In this document: piece by piece, positions 45,222 to 54,545 of the stretch
Layout: the number at the start of each line of letters is the position of its first letter
Position numbering within the stretch: position 1 is the first letter of the stretch
NCBI RefSeq assembly: GCF_007065885.1
Contig: NZ_CP041409.1
Span: forward strand, 1,659,501 to 1,723,500
Source of the DNA: Altererythrobacter sp. TH136
GTDB lineage: Bacteria > Pseudomonadota > Alphaproteobacteria > Sphingomonadales > Sphingomonadaceae
Direction: 5' to 3'
DNA length: 64,000 nucleotides
The notes under the pieces: model-generated
Databases searched by the model: none
What the model was told of the DNA's origin: nothing
The model's input: only the letters and a program-made list of their open reading frames with translations
Position numbers and translations under genes: made by a program

Positions 45222-46952
45222 TCAGGCAGCCGCCGCAGGTTGCGAGATTTGGCGCAGCACTTGATCACGCGGCCCATCGAGCTGAATCTTTCCATCGGCT
45301 ACGATGATCACTCTCTCGACCAACCGCAGCAGAGATACCCGATGGGTAATGATCGCAACGGTGCGTGGGCCAAATTCGCCAGCCAAGCGCTGCATCAGAA
45401 ACTGTTCGCTCATCTGATCCATGCCGCTCGTCGGTTCATCCATAATCAGGATATCGGGCGAGCCGGCCAATGCTCGCGCAAGCGCGATGCTTTGACGCTG
45501 CCCTCCCGACAGACTCTCACCGCGATCTGCCATCTGCAGATCGTAACCGTTAGCAATGCGGCCGATGAAGTCATGCGTTCCAGTAAGTCGCGCAACTCGC
45601 AACATTTCTTCGTCATCGAGGTTGGGGCGGTCGAGCAGAATGTTATCCCGAATGGAACCGGAGATGAGCACGTTATCCTGCAAGACGGCGCCGACGTGCG
45701 CCCTAAGTACAGCTGGCTCGATTTGGCGGATGTCAGTTCCATCAAGCAAGACGATACCGTCGGTCGGATCATACAAGCCGAGCGCAAGCCGAGCGAGGGT
45801 GGACTTACCGGACCCAATCCGTCCCAGAATGCCCACCTTCTCGCCAGGACGTATGATGAGGTTGATGCCATTAAGAGCATCTTCCTTAGCGCCCGGATAG
45901 CGGAACGACACATTCCGGAACTCGATCAGCCCCGTCAGGGCCGTCGGTCGGAGCATGCCCGTGCGGTCGAGCTCGCTGTCCTGCTCCATGAAGGGCCTCA
46001 GCGTGCGATAAGCGCTCCGTGTCGCGGCAAGTCGCGAAAGTAGCTGAGCGATCTGAGTCAGGGGAGCAATGGCGCGGGACCCTAGCAGCGAACATGCTAT
46101 CAGGCCGCCGACCGTAAGGTCACGGCTTTCGATTAGAAATACGCCGAGCACGATTGAGCCAGTATAGGCTATTGTGGTCGCAGCGTTGGCGAGGTTCACG
46201 CTGATCGTCGCGATCAAGCGCTGGCGGATTGCCATCACAGAAAAACTATCGATTGCAGCAAGCCATCGCTTTTTCAGAAGGTTGCTAGCGCCGATGGCCT
46301 TGATCGTTTCCAGTCCCCCGATGGTCTCAACCAAGACGCCTTGTTTGGTTAGTCCCTGATTCATTGCCTCGGTCGCCAGGCGGTCCATGGCGGGGAATGT
46401 TAAGAACCCTGCCAGAATGACGATTGGAAGCGCAGCCAGGGGTATCAAAACCATCCAGCCACCGATCAGCGCGATAATCGCCAGCGTTAAAAAGATGAAA
46501 GGCACGTCGACGAGAGCGACAAGCGATGCTGACGCAAAGAAGTCTCTTAATGTCTCGAGCTCTCGCATGGTGCCGGCGAGCGCACCGGTGGATCCTCTGC
46601 GCGACGCCATGCGCATCGCGATAAGTCGCTCAAAAGCTTTCTCGCCGATCGACCGGTCGACGTTGACGCCCGCAACGTCCACGAAATAGGCGCGCAAAGT
46701 CCTCAGCAGCAGGTCGAAGACGATCACGATCGCCATGCCGATCGACAGCCCAACCAGGGAGGCGATCGCGTTATTCGGAAGGACCCGGTCGTAGACGGTC
46801 ATCGTGAAAATTGACGACACGATACCGAAGATGTTGATCAGCACTGCCGCCACGGCGACCTTGGTATACGCAGCCCGATTTTTGAGCATCGGCTGCACGA
46901 GCCAGGGGGCAAAAGGTTTGCGCCCCGCTCCAAAGAGGTGATCGTCCGACAT
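45222..46952 (-). CDS. type I secretion ABC transporter, PrtD-like
   Basis: A 576-residue permease-ATPase fusion. Six hydrophobic segments occupy residues 25-300 (VAVAAVLINIFGIVSSIFTMTVYDRVLPNNA is the first signature), then the ATPase: Walker A GRIGSGKSTLARLALGLYDP, signature LSGGQRQSIALARAL, Walker B DILIMDEPTSGMD, switch ITHR. No C39 peptidase or C39-like domain precedes the membrane part, so substrates keep a C-terminal uncleaved signal, as in PrtD/LapB-type systems. ATG 46952 is chosen over an in-frame start 24 codons upstream, inside the TolC-like gene. Probable substrates are the RTX proteins on either side. Confidence 0.95.
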   Translation of the reverse strand: MSDDHLFGAGRKPFAPWLVQPMLKNRAAYTKVAVAAVLINIFGIVSSIFTMTVYDRVLPNNAIASLVGLSIGMAIVIVFDLLLRTLRAYFVDVAGVNVDRSIGEKAFERLIAMRMASRRGSTGALAGTMRELETLRDFFASASLVALVDVPFIFLTLAIIALIGGWMVLIPLAALPIVILAGFLTFPAMDRLATEAMNQGLTKQGVLVETIGGLETIKAIGASNLLKKRWLAAIDSFSVMAIRQRLIATISVNLANAATTIAYTGSIVLGVFLIESRDLTVGGLIACSLLGSRAIAPLTQIAQLLSRLAATRSAYRTLRPFMEQDSELDRTGMLRPTALTGLIEFRNVSFRYPGAKEDALNGINLIIRPGEKVGILGRIGSGKSTLARLALGLYDPTDGIVLLDGTDIRQIEPAVLRAHVGAVLQDNVLISGSIRDNILLDRPNLDDEEMLRVARLTGTHDFIGRIANGYDLQMADRGESLSGGQRQSIALARALAGSPDILIMDEPTSGMDQMSEQFLMQRLAGEFGPRTVAIITHRVSLLRLVERVIIVADGKIQLDGPRDQVLRQISQPAAAA

Positions 46953-46953
46953 C

Positions 46954-48576
46954 TTAGCGGGGAATCTCGTAAGAGGAAATCTCGAGTGCGGGGAGCAGGT
47001 TTCCTGTTCGCGCCAGAAGCTCATAGCGGGCCGTGTCGCGGTTGGTCAAAGCCTCGATATAAGCGGCAGCAGCTGCATAGAAGGTATCGCTGGCATTTAT
47101 TGCATCAAACAGGGTTCCGCGAGAATTGGCAAACCGCAACAGGGTTGCGTCACGTGTCGCCCGCGTCGCCATATAGGCCGCCTCAAGCGAAACCAGCTGC
47201 GCGTCCAGGGCCTTGAGCTTAGCAAAGGCGATCGCTGCATCACGTGCGTTTTCCTCAGCCACCCGCCGCGCGCGCGCGGCAATTGCATCTGCCCGGGCTC
47301 CCGCCGCCGCGGCCCGTTGCGGCAGCCCGCCGAATAGGCGTTGACGCAAGGTCACTCGGCCGACGACATCATATTCGCGCGGCGATTCCAGGACGCCATA
47401 GCGTGCCGCGTTCACCGATGCTCCGATCGAGGGTAGGAGGTCACGCCTGCTAGCCTTGGCATCCAGCTCAGCCGCGCGAGCCTGGAACCGCGCAGCCACA
47501 CTGGCAGTGACATTTTCGGCCTCTGCCCGTGCGCCCTCGACTGTCGCCGGAATGCGCCCGAGCTCGGGAGCACGCATGAGACCCTCAGGAGGCGGCGCAC
47601 CGGTGAGTTCCGTGAACCGGGCCTCAGCTTCGGCGAGCTGTTGCGAAAATCGCGCATTGCGAATGTCGAGCTGAGCAATGGCGTTCTCAACCAGTGCGCC
47701 GTCAACTTCAGCGGAGGCACCTTGTTCAATTCGTTGAGCAATGGCACTCCGGCTTTGCTCTTGGTCCGCGCGATATGCACGGGTGACCGCGAGAACTGTT
47801 CGTAGGGCATATACATCGTACCAGGCGGCAACGGTATTAAGTGCGACCTGCTCGGCGGCATTGTCTACGCCAAGGGCTGCTGCGCGCAGACGGTTGGCAG
47901 CAGCCTTGATCCTGTTCGCCGTAGCTCCGAAGTCGGTAACGAGTTGATTGACACTGATGACCTCGTCCGCTCGTTCGGTGGCGCGGGTCCTCTCCAAGAT
48001 ATTGTCGAGCGAGTCGCTCTCGAAGTTCCGGTCGATGACCCGGAAATAGGAGAGATTAATTTCGGCCGAAGGCAACAGACCAGCTTCCTGCTGCCGCAAG
48101 AGATAGCGCGCCTCTTCTGAATACCCCTCGTTCTCTTTCACTTGAGGATGAAGCTCAACTGCGCGCTGCACAAGCGCCCGAAATCCCACGGGCTCAGCGA
48201 TGCGAGATGTCGCCTGAAAGATTGGGTCGTTCGCTTTATCCAAAGTCATAGGTCGGGGACTTCGATCCGGCAGAACCGCGCCATTAGCCATCGTTGTGGG
48301 AGTTACAGGAGGTGGCGGACTGACCGACGGGCGCTGCTCTGAAGGGCAGTCGACGCTCTGTGACAGCGACTCTGATTGAGGAGGGGGCGACGTTGTTTGA
48401 TTAGCCTGAAGGTCTACACGAGAGGACAGCCGATATCGGGCATCAACCATCAGATCTCCACGAAGAGCCTCTGCCTTAGTTGGGGACTGTGCAACCACAA
48501 CAGCCTCGACACCAAGCGCGAGCGTTAGGCATGCTCGCAAACTGATAGCGATCAGTGTCCTCGGCCGAGTTTGCAT
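46954..48576 (-). CDS. TolC-family outer-membrane channel of the type I system
   Basis: A 540-residue protein from ATG 48576 (548 from 48600). An N-terminal hydrophobic stretch (LIAISLRACLTLALGVEAVVVAQS) is a likely signal. An unusual linker rich in Ser, Pro and Gln (residues 60-105, SPPPQSESLSQS and SPPPPVTP) separates it from the TolC core. The core shows FRALVQRAVELHPQVKENEGYSEEARYLLRQQEAGLLPSAEINLSYF, DFGATANRIKAAANRLRAAALGV, and the repeat half DAIAARARRVAEENARDAAIAFAKLKALD. Stop is one base before the ABC gene start. The frame upstream of 48600 overlaps the RTX gene in antisense phase and is not coding. Confidence 0.92.
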   Translation of the reverse strand: MQTRPRTLIAISLRACLTLALGVEAVVVAQSPTKAEALRGDLMVDARYRLSSRVDLQANQTTSPPPQSESLSQSVDCPSEQRPSVSPPPPVTPTTMANGAVLPDRSPRPMTLDKANDPIFQATSRIAEPVGFRALVQRAVELHPQVKENEGYSEEARYLLRQQEAGLLPSAEINLSYFRVIDRNFESDSLDNILERTRATERADEVISVNQLVTDFGATANRIKAAANRLRAAALGVDNAAEQVALNTVAAWYDVYALRTVLAVTRAYRADQEQSRSAIAQRIEQGASAEVDGALVENAIAQLDIRNARFSQQLAEAEARFTELTGAPPPEGLMRAPELGRIPATVEGARAEAENVTASVAARFQARAAELDAKASRRDLLPSIGASVNAARYGVLESPREYDVVGRVTLRQRLFGGLPQRAAAAGARADAIAARARRVAEENARDAAIAFAKLKALDAQLVSLEAAYMATRATRDATLLRFANSRGTLFDAINASDTFYAAAAAYIEALTNRDTARYELLARTGNLLPALEISSYEIPR

Positions 48577-48711
48577 AGTAGATTGTTCTCGAAGGTCCAT
48601 GGACCGTGCAGTCGATCCGTATGTGCCGCCGCTTTGAACGGTAAGCCCTGCACGACCGATTAACCAAGCACCGAAGGATTGTCCATCTTCGGGGCCCTGT
48701 GTGCGTTGAGG

Positions 48712-48743
48712 AAAAAAAGAAGGGCCCCCGACAGGGGGCCCTT
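48712..48743 (-). terminator. rho-independent terminator of the 985-residue RTX gene
   Basis: On the minus strand a perfect 10-bp stem AAGGGCCCCC/GGGGGCCCTT with a TGTC loop is followed by CTTTTTTT. It starts 27 bases after the RTX stop at 48770 and lies before the TolC-like gene, so the exported protein can be made in excess over its exporter. Confidence 0.92.
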
Positions 48744-48769
48744 CCGTACTCTGATCCCTAACCGCTGCC

Positions 48770-51727
48770 TTACGGCTGTGGGGTCGGAATGGTGTTCGCC
48801 GGCGTGAGGAGGAAGTCATCGGCCGCGAGACCCGTGCCCGGCGTGAGCTGGGCGAAGAGTACCGCGTCGCTCCCAGTGCCAGCCCCATCAGCATCATAGA
48901 ACAGACGACCAGTCGCCTGATCGTAAAGGATGGTGGCCTGATTGCCAGTCGCCACGGTTCCGAGCTGGAACTCGCTTCCGTCAATCGACGCCCCGAAGCC
49001 AGTGAACACTCCGACGTCCAACGAGATTTTGTCGCCCTGACCGGCAAAGAAATCCTGGATCGTATCGGCGTCGTCCACACCCATTTCCGCAAAATGGAAC
49101 GTGTCAGCACCACCGAGCCCGGTCAGGAAGTCGCGGCCAGTCGAACCCACGAGGACGTTGTTACCAGCGGAACCTGATATCGAATTGTTCAGTGTATTAC
49201 CGACCAACGTCAGGTTTGTCTGGAAGTTCTGGTCAGCCGCGATCAAGTTCTCGACATTGGCCTGCAAAACGTAGTTCGCGCTAGTATAAACGGTATCAGT
49301 ACCAGCGTTTACCGTCTCGATGATTTGGTCACCCTGCCCAGAAGCAGTCTTCGATCCCGAGAAGTTGCTGCTGAAGACCCGATAAATGTCATCACCCGCG
49401 CCACCAGAGAGGGTGTCACCTCGACCATCTGACGTCAAACCACCAGCACCATTGAGGATATTGTTCCCAGTGTTGCCAAAGATTTCCTGCGCCTGATTGT
49501 TACCAACTAGGTAAACATCGCCAGTGGTCAGAGTGCCATCGGCGTTCTGCGCCCGGATCGTGCTCACCGTCACAGCATTTCCGACGTTAATCCCGCCGGT
49601 GTTCGACGTGTAGTATACGCCGTTATCGCCCAGGGTATCTTGCAGTACGACTTCGGGATTTCCGACAAGGTAAAGGTCGTTGCCCCCGCCTCCCCTGAGG
49701 GTGTCGGCACCGCCGCCGCCTGAGATCGTCTCGTTAACAGCGAGAGCAGTGCCATCAGAGTTTCGGGCACCATTGATGACCTGAGCAAACGAGTTGCCAG
49801 TAGCGCTGGTAACGGTCCCGCCGAGGTTGATCACCTCAACCTCCGCACCCGCGTTGAGAGTGTAGCTGGTCATCGTAACACCGACAGCACCCAAGTTCAC
49901 GGTATCAGTACCGCCGCCGACCGCCTCGAGAATTACGTCCCCAGTGTTCCGAATGGTATAAGTGTCGTTCCCACCGAGACCCTGGAGAGTGTCGACACCG
50001 CCGCCACCGCCGTCGAGGGTATCGTTACCCTGCGCACCGATGATCTTATTGGCGATTCCGCTACCGGTTAGGTTCAAACCAGTCGTGGACGATTGATCGG
50101 CCGCCGACAGGGTTTCAACATAATCCCCGGCACCACCAACTGTTCCACCGATATTCGCCACGTTGGTCGCGAGGCTGTAATCAGCGCTGGTATATACAAT
50201 GTCGTTACCACCAGCGTTCGACGGAACACCGCCTAGCAAAGCACCCGTGCTGTCAAAGGCGAACTCATGGACTTGGTCATCCTGCCCATAGACACGATAG
50301 ATATCGTTCCCAGCGCCGCCAACAAGGACGTCTGCCGCACCTGTCGCGCCGCGATCACCGTTGAGGATGTCATTACCACCACCACCGAAAATGGTCTGCG
50401 CCAAGCTATTACCGACGAGATACACACCCGGCGTACCAGCAGCAGCGCCGTTGATATCACCAGAGGAGCCGAGACGCGCGCCGGTAGTGGAATCCCCCAC
50501 CGCCATGATTTCTACATCAACGCCTTCAGCAAGGTTGAAGCCTCCAGTCGTGCCATTGAAGATCAGGACATCGGTGTCTGCTGCCTGCGCCTCAGTGATT
50601 ACTTCACCATCAACGTCGACAACATAAGTGTCACTGCCACCACCGCCAACGAGGGTGTCCACACCGCCAGCACCGTTGAGAGTCTCACTCGCAGCAGTAC
50701 CGTTGATCACCTGCGCAACATTTGAGCCGGTGACGTTTACGGTAGCGCCACCGAGATTGATCGTCTCAACCGCAAGATTCGCCATTGCGCCACTGCCGGC
50801 GGTAAGGAAACTGAACGACGCGCCAGCACCCGCTTGGAAATTGACAGTGTCATTTCCAGCGGTTTCCTGAAGGATTACGTCGCCAGGATTGGTCAGAAGG
50901 TAGGTGTCATTACCGTCGAGACCAATGAGCGTGTCACCGCCGCCACCTCCGCTCAGAGTATTAGCGCCAAAGTTGCCGATAACAGTCTCGCCGCCGGCAG
51001 CCGAACCGGTAAGGCGCAGGTTCTCAGTGCCCGACTGGTTCTGCGCGGAAAGCACCTCGATTGAGCTATTCGCTGCCAAGGTATAAGTCGCGACTGCCTG
51101 CCCTTGAGCCTCCAAATCCGCAACCGAAACAAACACGGTGTCGATGCCGTCAGTAGCGCTGGCGACATTAAAGGCGCCGCCGTAAATTAGGTCATTCGCG
51201 TTAGTCACAACGAAGGTATCATCTCCATTGTAGCCAATGAGAGTGTCTCCGGTGGTCGGATCGGCGTTGCGACCGCCGACCAAAACATTAGCGCCGGCAG
51301 TCCCGTTAATCGTCTGCGCAAACTCATTACCCGTGAGATTTACGTCGACTACGGCGGTTGTATTGGAAGCTCCGCTCGGCGCAGCCGTCGTATCGGTCGG
51401 CGTCGCGCGGTAACCAAGCACTTCTACCGCAGCGCCCAAGGTAAGCGCATAGCTTGCCGAAGCAAGGACCGTATCAGTTCCGCCGCCGGCAGCCTCAACA
51501 ATGACATCGCCATTATTGTTGACATAGTGGGTGTCATTACCCGCCCCGCCATTGGTCGTATCGTTCCCAGCTCCGCCGATGAGCGAATCGTCGCCCGCAC
51601 CACCGTTTAGCGAATCATCACCAGCCAAACCGAAGAGAATATCATTTCCGCCTTCACCATTGATGGTGTCAGCTTCAGCGCTGCCGACGATAGTGTCAGG
51701 CGAGCCAGTTCCAACAAAAATAGGCAT
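48770..51727 (-). CDS. large RTX repeat protein, type I secreted
   Basis: A 985-residue acidic protein composed almost wholly of RTX-type modules. It opens with classical nonapeptides (GEGGNDILFGLAGDDSLNGGAGDDSLIGGAGNDT), then repeats a unit of roughly 80-130 residues: GGGxDTLxGLxGNDTYxxxNxGDVIxE, a GTDTV strand, an EVExL turn, and an LTGNxxAQxIxG strand. The C-terminus (DTIQDFFAGQGDKISL, ILYDQATGRLFYDADGAGTGSDAVLFAQLTPGTG) is related to the end of both Calx-beta/RTX proteins, plus a proline tail (ANTIPTPQP). No Sec signal. A strong ribosome site (TTAGGAG) precedes ATG 51727. Likely a calcium-folded surface or matrix protein exported by the downstream operon. Confidence 0.93.
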   Translation of the reverse strand: MPIFVGTGSPDTIVGSAEADTINGEGGNDILFGLAGDDSLNGGAGDDSLIGGAGNDTTNGGAGNDTHYVNNNGDVIVEAAGGGTDTVLASASYALTLGAAVEVLGYRATPTDTTAAPSGASNTTAVVDVNLTGNEFAQTINGTAGANVLVGGRNADPTTGDTLIGYNGDDTFVVTNANDLIYGGAFNVASATDGIDTVFVSVADLEAQGQAVATYTLAANSSIEVLSAQNQSGTENLRLTGSAAGGETVIGNFGANTLSGGGGGDTLIGLDGNDTYLLTNPGDVILQETAGNDTVNFQAGAGASFSFLTAGSGAMANLAVETINLGGATVNVTGSNVAQVINGTAASETLNGAGGVDTLVGGGGSDTYVVDVDGEVITEAQAADTDVLIFNGTTGGFNLAEGVDVEIMAVGDSTTGARLGSSGDINGAAAGTPGVYLVGNSLAQTIFGGGGNDILNGDRGATGAADVLVGGAGNDIYRVYGQDDQVHEFAFDSTGALLGGVPSNAGGNDIVYTSADYSLATNVANIGGTVGGAGDYVETLSAADQSSTTGLNLTGSGIANKIIGAQGNDTLDGGGGGVDTLQGLGGNDTYTIRNTGDVILEAVGGGTDTVNLGAVGVTMTSYTLNAGAEVEVINLGGTVTSATGNSFAQVINGARNSDGTALAVNETISGGGGADTLRGGGGNDLYLVGNPEVVLQDTLGDNGVYYTSNTGGINVGNAVTVSTIRAQNADGTLTTGDVYLVGNNQAQEIFGNTGNNILNGAGGLTSDGRGDTLSGGAGDDIYRVFSSNFSGSKTASGQGDQIIETVNAGTDTVYTSANYVLQANVENLIAADQNFQTNLTLVGNTLNNSISGSAGNNVLVGSTGRDFLTGLGGADTFHFAEMGVDDADTIQDFFAGQGDKISLDVGVFTGFGASIDGSEFQLGTVATGNQATILYDQATGRLFYDADGAGTGSDAVLFAQLTPGTGLAADDFLLTPANTIPTPQP

Positions 51728-52368
51728 ATTAAACTCCTAAGACTGATCCGTATTCAAAACCGAGTTGCGAGCCGCTAGTCCCGTTAAGCTATTGAGCGCG
51801 CGATGGGCGACGCCTCAGACCGCGAATGAAGCCATTCGGCCACGTTCATCGAGTGCAATCTGTCTAAACGCCGAGCGTGCACCTCTCCCTAACATTCGAA
51901 CCTGCGCGTCTCCTATCGGATGCCAAAGGTGTTCGCAAGCGCTGAGTCAAGCAATCTTGATCGGGTAGAGCACTGATTCCTCACGAGGATTGCGCATGGC
52001 CGCCTTAGATGCGCCCCAAGCGCACTGTCGTCCGGATGTAACCTTTCGTTTTTTAGCGCGCGACGGGTCTTTCGGGCCGTTCGCGCCCCTGATCCTGATG
52101 ACAGTTTGGCAGCACTCTCAGTTGATGAGGGCAACTAAAGCACACTTCCTCCTCAGCCAGAGAGAGCTCAGCGGCAAAGCGAAGTGCCCCGTTCATCCAA
52201 GATCCCGCTCAACCGGGAGTGCGACGCACTGACCAGGGGATGACGGATCCGCAAGCCCCCCCATTTAATTTCCGGCACGAGAGGCGCAAGCTGCTCCGGC
52301 TAACCTCGCAATAACCTTTCATTCCGGCGAGCCTCGACCTTCCTCGCTCCCGTTGCTAGATCGCAGTT
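51728..52368. other. divergent intergenic region, RTX gene to exopolysaccharide locus
   Basis: 640 bases with no convincing gene. It must contain the minus-strand promoter of the RTX gene and the plus-strand promoter of the polysaccharide locus. I see no clear sigma-70 or EcfG element, and the short open frames on both strands are rich in Arg, Ser and Cys without protein-like pattern. Confidence 0.5.
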
Positions 52369-53763
52369 ATGTTGGGACGCGTACCCCTCCTAATCCGCCC
52401 CGATCGCAGATCGCTAGGCTATTGGCTGGTCGTCGCGATGTTGATCATCGCGGCACTGTCAGGTGGAGCGTCTCGAGAGGACTCGTTGGCGCAGGCAGTT
52501 GTGCGAATCCTTCTTCCGCTCGCGCTCGCCTTAGTCGTGCTTGTGCGGAGCCCGGCTGAAAACCGCTCGCTTCGCGTGCCTCTGCTGTTTGTGGGACTTC
52601 TAGCGATGTTGGCGGGAGCCATGCTGGTGCCGCTGCCACCGTCCATCTGGACTGCAATGCCGGGCCGGGACCTGATTGAGCCAGCGGCAGCGATCGGAGC
52701 CGTGGAGCAACCGTGGCGGCCATGGGCGCTGGTGCCCCCGCTGGCACATAACGCGTTGTACGCGCTGATTCCGCCTTCAAGCGTCCTCCTTGCGCTACTT
52801 TTTCTTACTCCGGGAGAGCGAATTCGGCTGATCGGCCCGTTCGCTCTGATCATAGTGCTGAGCGCGGTGCTGGGCGTGGCACAAATGAACGGCGGGAATG
52901 CAGGTCCGTTGAGGTGGTACGCGGTCAATAGCGCAAATGCGGGGATCGGCTTTTTTGCGAACCGTAATCATCAGGCACTACTGTTGGCCATGGGCTTTCC
53001 CGTGCTGGCCGCGTGGGCCTTTCTTGGCTCTGCCCGAGAAAGTGGGACTCTGCGGCTTTGGCTTGCCAGCTTCGCCGCCGTGCTGCTCGCGGCAGCGCTG
53101 CTCACCACCGGCTCGCGAGCCGGCCTCGTGCTGGGGCTGATTGCAGTCGCCGGAACGATTGCCATCCACTTCGGCGCCCTGCTCGCGGGGTTCAAACTGC
53201 TGACGGCGCGCATGCGTGCCGCGCTTCTCGGTGCAGGTGCTGCAGGTGTGGCGATCGTGGCGTTCGTGGCGGTCAGCTCCCCACAAGCGCAGTCGGTAGT
53301 ACGCCTGTTCGGGCTCAACCCTGCGGACGATCTGCGGGCCCGAGCCTTCCCGACGATGATCGGCTTGCTTCGAGACTACTTTCCCTTCGGGACCGGCTTC
53401 GGCGGGTTCGAACCCGCCTTCCGGGCGGCCGAGCCGTTCGACCTGCTTTCGCTCCAGTACTTGAATGAAGCTCACAACGATTACCTCCAGTTGGCGATCG
53501 AAGCCGGCGTAGCTGGGCTCGCCATCCTCATCGGGTTTGCGGTCTGGTATGCCGTGACGGCCGTCGGCATTCTGCGGCGGAAACCCTCTAAGGCGGAAAC
53601 CCCGGTCAATCTGACGGGCACGCTGATGGTCCTGCTCATCGCCTTGGCGAGCATCGTGGACTACCCCGTTCGGACCCCGTTAATGATGGTTACGCTTGTG
53701 CTTGCCTGCGCCTGGATGGTTCTGCCGCGCGTCGGCAGGTCCGGTGGTCCCCGGGAGAGCTGA
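52369..53763 (+). CDS. O-antigen ligase/polymerase-like membrane protein
   Basis: A 464-residue integral membrane protein with about ten hydrophobic segments. The large periplasmic loop typical of Wzy/WaaL proteins lies around residues 330-385 (GLLRDYFPFGTGFGGFEPAFRAAEPFDLL, LNEAHNDYLQLAIEAGVAGLAIL), with the H-N-D-Y motif of the O-antigen ligase family. This family polymerises repeat units or attaches them to acceptors. It opens the exopolysaccharide locus; a second such protein is at 61325-62653. Confidence 0.9.
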   Translation: MLGRVPLLIRPDRRSLGYWLVVAMLIIAALSGGASREDSLAQAVVRILLPLALALVVLVRSPAENRSLRVPLLFVGLLAMLAGAMLVPLPPSIWTAMPGRDLIEPAAAIGAVEQPWRPWALVPPLAHNALYALIPPSSVLLALLFLTPGERIRLIGPFALIIVLSAVLGVAQMNGGNAGPLRWYAVNSANAGIGFFANRNHQALLLAMGFPVLAAWAFLGSARESGTLRLWLASFAAVLLAAALLTTGSRAGLVLGLIAVAGTIAIHFGALLAGFKLLTARMRAALLGAGAAGVAIVAFVAVSSPQAQSVVRLFGLNPADDLRARAFPTMIGLLRDYFPFGTGFGGFEPAFRAAEPFDLLSLQYLNEAHNDYLQLAIEAGVAGLAILIGFAVWYAVTAVGILRRKPSKAETPVNLTGTLMVLLIALASIVDYPVRTPLMMVTLVLACAWMVLPRVGRSGGPRES

Positions 53764-53822
53764 CGCTTTACGGGCCTGTTGGTCGCAGCTATGGCCGGGC
53801 GAGACGAAGGGCAACTCAAGCA

Positions 53823-54530
53823 ATGCGTTTTTCAATTCTCGCGCTCGGCGGCGCGCTGATCCTGTCCGGTTGCGTCTCCACCCCCGACGTTGTTCCGGTA
53901 AACGGCCTTCGCGTGGTTCAGACGGAGGCGCTGCCGCCTCCGTCCCGCGGCGATTTGGTGGCGTCGGATCGCGAAAGCCTTATCGGTCCGCTCGATACGA
54001 TCGCTATCACGGTCTACGGGGTCGAAGCGCTAAGTACCGAGACCCAAGTGGATTCCAGTGGTCGTATCGCTATGCCCCTCGTGGGAACGGTCGACGTTCG
54101 CGGCAAAACGGCTCCCGAAGTGTCCAGCTTCGTCGCTGACCGGCTTCGCCAGTACGTTAAGAACCCTCAGGTGACGGTCAATGTGCGTAACAGCGCAAGC
54201 CAGGTCGTGACAGTCGATGGCGAAGTGGAGAGCCCCGGCCTGTATCCTGTTACTAATCAGATGACCCTCATGCGGGCCATCGCGTCCGCCGAAGGAGTGT
54301 CAGAGTTCGGCAACACCAAGGATGTGGTGGTTCTGCGGACGGTGGACGGAGCTCGGATGGCGGGCCTCTACAACCTCGGAGCGATCCGCCGGGGCGTCTA
54401 CATGGACCCTCCGATCTACGCCAACGACGTGGTAGTGGTCGGTGACTCGCCTCAGCGACGACTGTTCAAAGACCTTGTATCGGTTGCGCCCCTGCTGACG
54501 GCGCCGCTCATTATTGCGCTTCAGAATTAA
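53823..54530 (+). CDS. polysaccharide export lipoprotein, Wza-like
   Basis: A 235-residue outer-membrane lipoprotein (LALGGALILSGC, Cys 17). The polysaccharide export domain begins near residue 55 (GPLDTIAITVYGVEALSTETQVDSSGRIAMPLVGTVDVRGKT) and an SLBB domain follows (VTVDGEVESPGLYPVTNQMTLMRAIASAEG). At 235 residues it lacks the extra SLBB repeat and C-terminal helix of E. coli Wza, as in other short alphaproteobacterial exporters. Sixteen bases separate its stop from the kinase gene, its usual partner. Confidence 0.94.
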   Translation: MRFSILALGGALILSGCVSTPDVVPVNGLRVVQTEALPPPSRGDLVASDRESLIGPLDTIAITVYGVEALSTETQVDSSGRIAMPLVGTVDVRGKTAPEVSSFVADRLRQYVKNPQVTVNVRNSASQVVTVDGEVESPGLYPVTNQMTLMRAIASAEGVSEFGNTKDVVVLRTVDGARMAGLYNLGAIRRGVYMDPPIYANDVVVVGDSPQRRLFKDLVSVAPLLTAPLIIALQN

Positions 54531-54545
54531 CGGATCTCGTCTTCG

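Noticed and set aside
48601-49113. Upstream extension of the TolC-like frame
   Set aside because: It overlaps the RTX gene in another phase and crosses its terminator; the signal-like N-terminus is at 48576-48600.
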